A stretch of 48,975 bases of DNA from Chitinophagaceae bacterium UBA4411 (GTDB lineage Bacteria > Bacteroidota > Bacteroidia > Chitinophagales > Chitinophagaceae), in NCBI GenBank assembly GCA_002400415.1, contig DGQP01000010.1:1-48975 (forward strand), in the 5' to 3' direction. The notes below the pieces were generated by a model, which was not told the origin of the DNA, made no database searches, and saw only the letters and a program-made list of their open reading frames with translations. Position 1 is the stretch's first letter. Each line of letters starts with the position of its first letter. Both the position numbers and the translations under genes were made by a program. Positions 44,790 through 48,975 of the stretch are shown here, piece after piece.

Positions 44790-44811
44790 AAAAAATACCG
44801 TCAAAAGACGG
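44790..44811 (-). terminator. Terminator-like hairpin overlapping one ACGGTATT copy
   Basis: Read on the - strand, CCGTC-TTTT-GACGG is followed by TATTTTTT. The 3' arm and the T run contain one of the ACGGTATT copies, so protein binding and RNA termination could interfere with one another here. Confidence 0.4.
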
Positions 44812-44938
44812 AGTTGCTTCTATTATTTTCACGGTATTTTTTCCCTTTTTTTACGGTATTTGCATTTCCGTGATTTATGAAATTATTTTTTTCTTATAGA
44901 CCTTCGCAACCGAAAGTTCAGGCATGAAAAAGGCATGA

Positions 44939-45058
44939 TTTACAGAGACACGGATTGTCCCGATCCTCAGGCAACAAAAAGCATTGAATAACCTGACACC
45001 GGTAGAATGGAAAGATGAGCTATTAAAAAATCAAATCACACAAAAAAATACTGCCTGA
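44939..45058 (+). pseudogene. Remnant of IS3-family transposase C-terminus
   Basis: An open + strand frame ends with KALNNLTPVEWKDELLK and a TGA at 45056-45058. KALN-LTP-E is the C-terminal signature of IS3-type (rve integrase) transposases. The frame is blocked by a TGA just upstream of 44939 and no upstream transposase domain or terminal repeats are seen. Only the scar of an insertion sequence remains. Confidence 0.55.
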
Positions 45059-45225
45059 GAGAAGGGGTGCCTACAAAGCACACCCGAAAGTTCATCATCC
45101 GGCTCACCAATACCTTCTTTTGTTCAGGAAACAAATGCACAAAATCAGGGCCTGATACCTTTAAGAGGAGATATAATTTCGGATAGAAAGCACAAAAAAT
45201 ACTCGTCTTATGTATTCAAAACATA

Positions 45226-45918
45226 TTAAAGACCTTCAAGAATCTCCCTGTAACCCCTTCCAATCGGAATAGATACGCCGTTTACTTCAACTGATTCTGC
45301 CGTATAAGACTCCAGCTTATTGATTGAAATGATATATGAACGGTGAATACGTTTGAAAATATGACCGGGTAACAGGTCTTCTATTTCATGTGTACTCATT
45401 CGTACTGTGAATTCCTTTTTTTCTGTTACGACTTTAATGTACTCCCGTTGACTTTCCACATATAGGATTTCCGAAAATAAAATTTTCACTTTTTTCTTTT
45501 GTACAGTAAGAAACAGGTAGTCTTTTGCTTCTGCAGCTTCTGTGGCAGTGGGGAAGTTTTCGGCGGGGACTTTTACTTTATTAACGGCAATCAGGAAACG
45601 TTCAAATTCAATCGGCTTAAGCAGGTAGTCTGTTACATTTAAGTCGAACCCTTCTACAGCATACTGGTGATACGCCGTAGTGACAATAACTGCAGGTTTT
45701 TGGGTAAGCGTTTTCAAAAATGCCATCCCCTTTAATTTGGGCAGGTGAATGTCTAAGAATAACAGTTGCACCTCATTGGTCCGCAGCCATTCTGTTGCAA
45801 GAATAGCATCTTTAAAGCTGCCTTCTAATTGCAAAAAAGGTACTTGTGCAACATAGTCCGCCAGTATTTTAACAGCAAGCGGCTCATCTTCTATGATGAT
45901 GCATTTTATTTTAGACAT
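45226..45918 (-). CDS. LytTR-family response regulator upstream of the toxin cluster
   Basis: 230 residues. The receiver domain has CIIIEDE at 6-12, phospho-acceptor Asp56 in FLDIHLPKLKG and the lysine in DYLLKPIEF. The LytTR domain occupies ~130-230 (FLTVQKKKVKILFSEILYVE, FKRIHRSYIISINKLESYTA). It overlaps its kinase gene by eight bases. It is transcribed toward the toxin cluster, whose first ATG is 583 bases downstream of its stop, past four ACGGTATT motifs. This makes it the most likely direct controller of the cluster. It is closely similar to the regulator at 7529-8233. Confidence 0.94.
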   Translation of the reverse strand: MSKIKCIIIEDEPLAVKILADYVAQVPFLQLEGSFKDAILATEWLRTNEVQLLFLDIHLPKLKGMAFLKTLTQKPAVIVTTAYHQYAVEGFDLNVTDYLLKPIEFERFLIAVNKVKVPAENFPTATEAAEAKDYLFLTVQKKKVKILFSEILYVESQREYIKVVTEKKEFTVRMSTHEIEDLLPGHIFKRIHRSYIISINKLESYTAESVEVNGVSIPIGRGYREILEGL

Positions 45919-46954
45919 TGCTTGTTAAGTTGATGCGTAATGTAGATGTAAAGACTGCATTTTCCTGTCCTACGGTTAAATCATACTCTTTGTAGAGTAG
46001 CGCTAACTGCTTGCGCAGGTTAGAAAGCCCGATATTTTCTTTCACCTCCTGGACAATGCTGGCTTCTTCCATTGAATTTTTGACCGTAAATAACAATTGC
46101 TGTTGCCTTACCGACAGATTAATATCTACAAAAGGCCTGCTTCTTGTTTCTGAAACCCCATGCTTAAAAGCGTTTTCTACCAATGGGATAAGCAGCAAAG
46201 GTGGCAAAGCCTGCTTTTCATTTTCAATATCTGTATAAAGCGTTATTTGCAGGGAGTCATCATAACGGAGTTTTTCGAGCGCTATATAGTCGGTGATTAT
46301 TTTCAGCTCATCGTCTATCGCAATAGAATCGCCGCCGGTTTCGTACAGCATAAAACGCAATATTTTGGATAAGCGTAAAATTGACTCGGGGGCAAGATCG
46401 TTTTTATCTCTTGCCAGTGAATAAATATTGTTTAGGGTATTAAATAGAAAATGCGGATTGGTCTGAGATTTTAGATAGTTCAGCTCAGCTTCTTTCTTTT
46501 CTATTCTTAATTGATGGTTTTTTTCTCTGAGCCGGATATTGTTGTATATATTCCGTACGATTGCAAAGAAAAGGATACTTGCAAGGCTGAATTGCGAATG
46601 AACTGCCACACCTTTTAGTAATGACAGATCAGGTGTGAAATTTGTATAAGCACCCAGTTGTACCCAAAGTTGTCGCCAGCCATACAATCCAAATGTATAA
46701 AACAGGATAGCAAGAAAAAGATAGAAAAAGGCCTGTTGATTATTTTTACAGGGCCACCTGAACCGTCGTAGAATTTTCTCAAAAAAAAAGTAATTGAGCA
46801 CAGTAAGATAGCTAACCAGGAAAAGACTATTGATAATTCTGGGGAAAATAGTTTCCCGGTATTCGAAAAATTCTCCGAAAGAATACAATAATAAAAAGGC
46901 CAGACCTGTATATAAGTAAAACCTGATTAGTCTTTTATCCATTTCCTTTTTCAT
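45911..46954 (-). CDS. LytS-type sensor histidine kinase
   Basis: 347 residues (343 from the second ATG at 46942, MDKRLIRF). Four membrane segments (about 10-28, 40-58, 74-92 and 120-138) come before a coiled coil. The phospho-acceptor is His168 in SQTNPHFLFNTLNNIYSL; Asn261 lies in LIPLVENAFKHGVSET; and ENIGLSNLRKQLALLYKEYD carries the G box. The catalytic half is near-collinear with that of the kinase at 8220-9275. Its partner is the overlapping regulator gene. It is divergent from the hydrolase gene at 47205, with 250 bases between. Confidence 0.94.
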   Translation of the reverse strand: MKKEMDKRLIRFYLYTGLAFLLLYSFGEFFEYRETIFPRIINSLFLVSYLTVLNYFFFEKILRRFRWPCKNNQQAFFYLFLAILFYTFGLYGWRQLWVQLGAYTNFTPDLSLLKGVAVHSQFSLASILFFAIVRNIYNNIRLREKNHQLRIEKKEAELNYLKSQTNPHFLFNTLNNIYSLARDKNDLAPESILRLSKILRFMLYETGGDSIAIDDELKIITDYIALEKLRYDDSLQITLYTDIENEKQALPPLLLIPLVENAFKHGVSETRSRPFVDINLSVRQQQLLFTVKNSMEEASIVQEVKENIGLSNLRKQLALLYKEYDLTVGQENAVFTSTLRINLTSNV

Positions 46955-47204
46955 CCCTGTATTTATGTGCTAAAAATATCCAAAACTTTCTTATTTACTT
47001 AAAAAGCGTACGAAAAGGCCGTTAGTGTCAATAAACTACATAATTCCATAAACCAGCAAAACCGGGTGAGAATATTTTTTGCTCGACGCTGTCTTACCTC
47101 ATTGAGGCATTCTATATTTCTGTTTACAAAAACCCGTTTTCCATAGACGCTGCTTTTTTGGAGTTATTATTTATTCAAAATTGCATCCGAATTACGACTC
47201 CTCA

Positions 47205-48044
47205 ATGCAATTAGTTCAAATCAATACAGATAAGCATCATGCCATCGGATGTAATTTATATACTGCTACGGGCGCTGATAAGGTATTGATTATTGTATCC
47301 GCAACAGGAGTGTTGCAATCCTTTTACAGAAAGATTGCTGAATTCTTTAAGGGTAAGGGCATTTCAGTAGTCACATTTGATTATACAGGTATCGGAAAAT
47401 CTTTGCAGGGAAATATCAGAGCTGAAAAAAGCCGCTTGTTGAGTTGGGGAAACAGGGATTTAGAGGCTGTTATTAAATATGCTATTGAGACTTTTCCTGG
47501 TCATAAAATAATTCTTTTGGGCCATAGCATTGGCGGTCAATTAATCGGTTTGGCTCCATCGTCGTTGAGTGCAGATAAAATAATTCTGGTAGCGGCACAA
47601 TCTGGTTACTGGAAATTCTGGAAAGGTGTAAGCCGATTAAGAGTGTGGGTGTATTGGTACTTGCTGGTTCCTGTACTGACAAAGGCAGTCGGTTTTTTCC
47701 CTTCCAAAAAGTTCAGCAGGATGCAGAATCTGCCCAGAAATGTTGCAGAAGAATGGGCTAAATGGTGCAGAAGCAGGAATTATTTATTTGACGGCATATC
47801 AGCTGACGACCTGTACTTCGACAGAATAGGATGCGAACTCACCTCCATAAGTATAGATGATGATTTTTTTGCCCCAAAAAAATCTGTTGAATGGATGACC
47901 GAAAGATTTTCGGGTGCACGTGTAAAACGCCTGCACTTTTTTCCTGCAAGTTTTAAGACGGTGAAAATCGGCCATTTTTCACTGTTTACTGAAAAGTTTA
48001 AGGATACGATTTGGACTATTTTATTAGAGGAAGCCAATAATTAA
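47205..48044 (+). CDS. Alpha/beta hydrolase
   Basis: 279 residues from the ATG at 47205; the frame can be extended to a TTG at 47181. The serine nucleophile is Ser108 in LLGHSIGGQLIGL (GHSxGG). The oxyanion/strand part is KVLIIVSATGVLQSFYRKIA and SVVTFDYTGIGKS. An Asp is available in ISIDDDFFAPKKSVEWM and a late His in FKTVKIGHFSLF, giving a Ser/Asp/His triad. No signal peptide, so it is cytosolic. It resembles the short serine aminopeptidase/lysophospholipase-like group; the substrate is unknown. The next gene starts three bases after its stop, so it is in an operon with two membrane proteins. Confidence 0.88.
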   Translation: MQLVQINTDKHHAIGCNLYTATGADKVLIIVSATGVLQSFYRKIAEFFKGKGISVVTFDYTGIGKSLQGNIRAEKSRLLSWGNRDLEAVIKYAIETFPGHKIILLGHSIGGQLIGLAPSSLSADKIILVAAQSGYWKFWKGVSRLRVWVYWYLLVPVLTKAVGFFPSKKFSRMQNLPRNVAEEWAKWCRSRNYLFDGISADDLYFDRIGCELTSISIDDDFFAPKKSVEWMTERFSGARVKRLHFFPASFKTVKIGHFSLFTEKFKDTIWTILLEEANN

Positions 48045-48047
48045 GAA

Positions 48048-48707
48048 ATGAATCAATACAAGTCTTTTGGTGAAACAGTAAGCGGCTACTCCATACCTGT
48101 ATTAAACAACAGGGAAATACGGGCTGCCGCAGGTATTATGTTTTTGTCTGCACTGATCTCCCTGGTACTTATTTTGAGTGTGGGCAATTTTGTTCCTGTC
48201 AAATATGTTCTTTCCGTTTTCGTGATTGAATTTTCTATGCGGTTGTTTATAAACCCCAGGTATGCCCCACTTTTAATTATCGGCCGGTTTATCGTCAGCA
48301 ATCAAAACCCTGAATATGTTGGGGCTGCACAGAAAAAATTTGCCTGGTACATTGGGTTTGTCATCTCTTCGATGATGTTTTTTCTGCTGGTAGTTTTAAA
48401 TGCCTATAGCCCCATTACCGCCTTTGCCTGCCTTATCTGCTTAATCCTGATGTTTTTTGAGTCTGCATTTGGGATTTGCCTGGGCTGCAAACTTTACGGC
48501 ATCTTAAAAAAAGAGAAAGCACAATATTGCCCGGGTGAAATATGTGATGTAAAACAAAAACAGGACATACAAAAAATTTCAGGCAACCAGTGGTTTGTGC
48601 TTTTGGGAGTCGTGGGAGTTCTCGTTTTACTTTCTGTCTCTTTCAAAAATAATATTATGGCAAAACCTCATAATCTCTTCCCGGAAAAGAAATATGAAAA
48701 CAAATAA
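48048..48707 (+). CDS. DUF4395 family integral membrane protein
   Basis: 219 residues. Two pairs of hydrophobic segments (about 27-65 and 105-150) and one more near 180-198. FEFSMRLFINPRYAPL-like and GICLGCKLYGILKK motifs, the latter with two cysteines, are the marks I associate with DUF4395. The function is unknown; in some proteins a similar CxGC-containing unit is joined to redox partners, so the cysteine pair could be redox-active. It is tightly linked to the hydrolase upstream and overlaps the next gene by 14 bases. Confidence 0.82.
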   Translation: MNQYKSFGETVSGYSIPVLNNREIRAAAGIMFLSALISLVLILSVGNFVPVKYVLSVFVIEFSMRLFINPRYAPLLIIGRFIVSNQNPEYVGAAQKKFAWYIGFVISSMMFFLLVVLNAYSPITAFACLICLILMFFESAFGICLGCKLYGILKKEKAQYCPGEICDVKQKQDIQKISGNQWFVLLGVVGVLVLLSVSFKNNIMAKPHNLFPEKKYENK

Positions 48708-48975
48708 AAATACAGCGAGGATTGCCGGGCTTGTGTACCTGGTTGTAGTAATCACAGGCATGTTTAGCCTGGCCTATGTGCCGCAAAAGCTTATTGACTG
48801 GAACAATAGCGGCACAACATTCACTAACATCGCAGCGGGTTCATCCTTATTCAGGTGGGGGATTTACAGCAGCATAGTCTGTTATGTGGCTTTTACCTTT
48901 TTACCACTTGTTTTGTACCGGCTTTTGAGAACTGTTAATGAATCGCATGCAAGGGCAATGGTGATACTGGCATTA
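48694..48975 (+). CDS. DUF4386 family membrane protein (partial, cut by window edge)
   Basis: 94 residues are visible from the ATG at 48694. The opening MKTNKNTARIAGLVYLVVVI with TGMFSLAYVPQKLI is the start of the DUF4386 family, integral membrane proteins of unknown role. Hydrophobic segments lie at ~10-28 and ~55-80. The start lies within the previous gene (14-base overlap), consistent with coupled translation. The C-terminal part lies beyond the window. Confidence 0.85.
   Translation, partial: MKTNKNTARIAGLVYLVVVITGMFSLAYVPQKLIDWNNSGTTFTNIAAGSSLFRWGIYSSIVCYVAFTFLPLVLYRLLRTVNESHARAMVILAL

Larger units (their letters stand above)
44680..44860. promoter_or_regulatory. Four copies of ACGGTATT upstream of the toxin cluster
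   Basis: AATACCGT occurs at 44680-44687 and 44794-44801; ACGGTATT at 44831-44838 and 44853-44860. The last two extend to ACGGTATTT and start 22 bases apart, about two helical turns, which is how LytTR proteins place their paired ~9-base direct repeats. One 8-mer should occur about once per 33 kb counting both strands, so four in 181 bases is far above chance. Binding by the LytTR regulator at 45226-45918 is inferred. Confidence 0.5.
44650..45225. other. Control region between LytTR genes and the toxin cluster
   Basis: 576 bases holding four 8-mers ACGGTATT/AATACCGT (44680-44687, 44794-44801, 44831-44838, 44853-44860), two - strand terminator-like hairpins, and an IS3-type transposase remnant. 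No clear TAnnTTTG element was found on the - strand between 44860 and 44650, so the cluster's promoter is not located. Confidence 0.5.

Overview
The window looks like chromosome of a Bacteroidota bacterium, most likely Chitinophagaceae-like. The signs are an 817-residue protein with SprB-type repeats and a gliding-motility/type IX secretion C-terminal sorting domain, three LytS/LytTR two-component pairs, a giant Bacteroidota-style RHS protein, loose lipoproteins with Cys at residue 20, and a TAnnTTTG-type promoter element. I see no rRNA, tRNA, CRISPR array or intact insertion sequence.

Left part (1-7000, mostly + strand): a decayed DUF6326-like membrane gene at the window edge; a membrane-anchored protein of unknown function; a LytS-type kinase overlapping its LytTR regulator; a Crp/Fnr regulator whose stop codon lies inside a perfect FNR/DNR-like palindrome; a serine hydrolase; a small lipoprotein; and a small outer-membrane-type protein.

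Middle part (7000-23200): a second LytTR regulator/kinase pair (- strand); two secreted proteins (DUF3108-like, and MORN-like/TonB C-terminal) followed by a zinc-free quinone-oxidoreductase-like enzyme (+); a subclass B1 metallo-beta-lactamase with all six zinc ligands behind a second DUF3108-like protein (-); a serine hydrolase whose last repeat domain is cut off by a frameshift in an A8 run; a membrane-linked AraC regulator; the type IX-sorted SprB-repeat protein; and an unrecognised secreted 546-residue protein between two palindromes that share one core sequence.

The centrepiece is a tightly spaced - strand cluster from 44643 down to 23209 (about 21.4 kb, seven genes, gaps of 6-70 bases). 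In transcription order: an outer-membrane beta-barrel protein with a coiled-coil periplasmic part, an Fn3-like secreted protein, a 2332-residue RHS/SpvB-like shell protein, a small secreted protein, a protein that resembles the N-terminus of the following RHS protein, a 2869-residue RHS protein, and a 224-residue lipoprotein. The last ~300 residues of the RHS protein follow the RHS core, are AT-rich, and carry a Cys/His/Asp arrangement like papain-fold peptidases. My reading is a polymorphic toxin (RHS tip) with its immunity lipoprotein, delivered or displayed by a dedicated set of envelope proteins. No type VI secretion parts are visible. The set as a whole is inferred, not proven.

Upstream of the cluster, on the same strand, is a third LytTR regulator/kinase pair. 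Between them lie four copies of the 8-mer ACGGTATT/AATACCGT (two of them 22 bases apart, in the same orientation), two terminator-like hairpins and a remnant of an IS3-type transposase. This makes a plausible control region in which the LytTR regulator switches the toxin cluster. The right end (47205-48975, +) holds an alpha/beta hydrolase, a DUF4395 membrane protein and the start of a DUF4386 membrane protein in one apparent operon.
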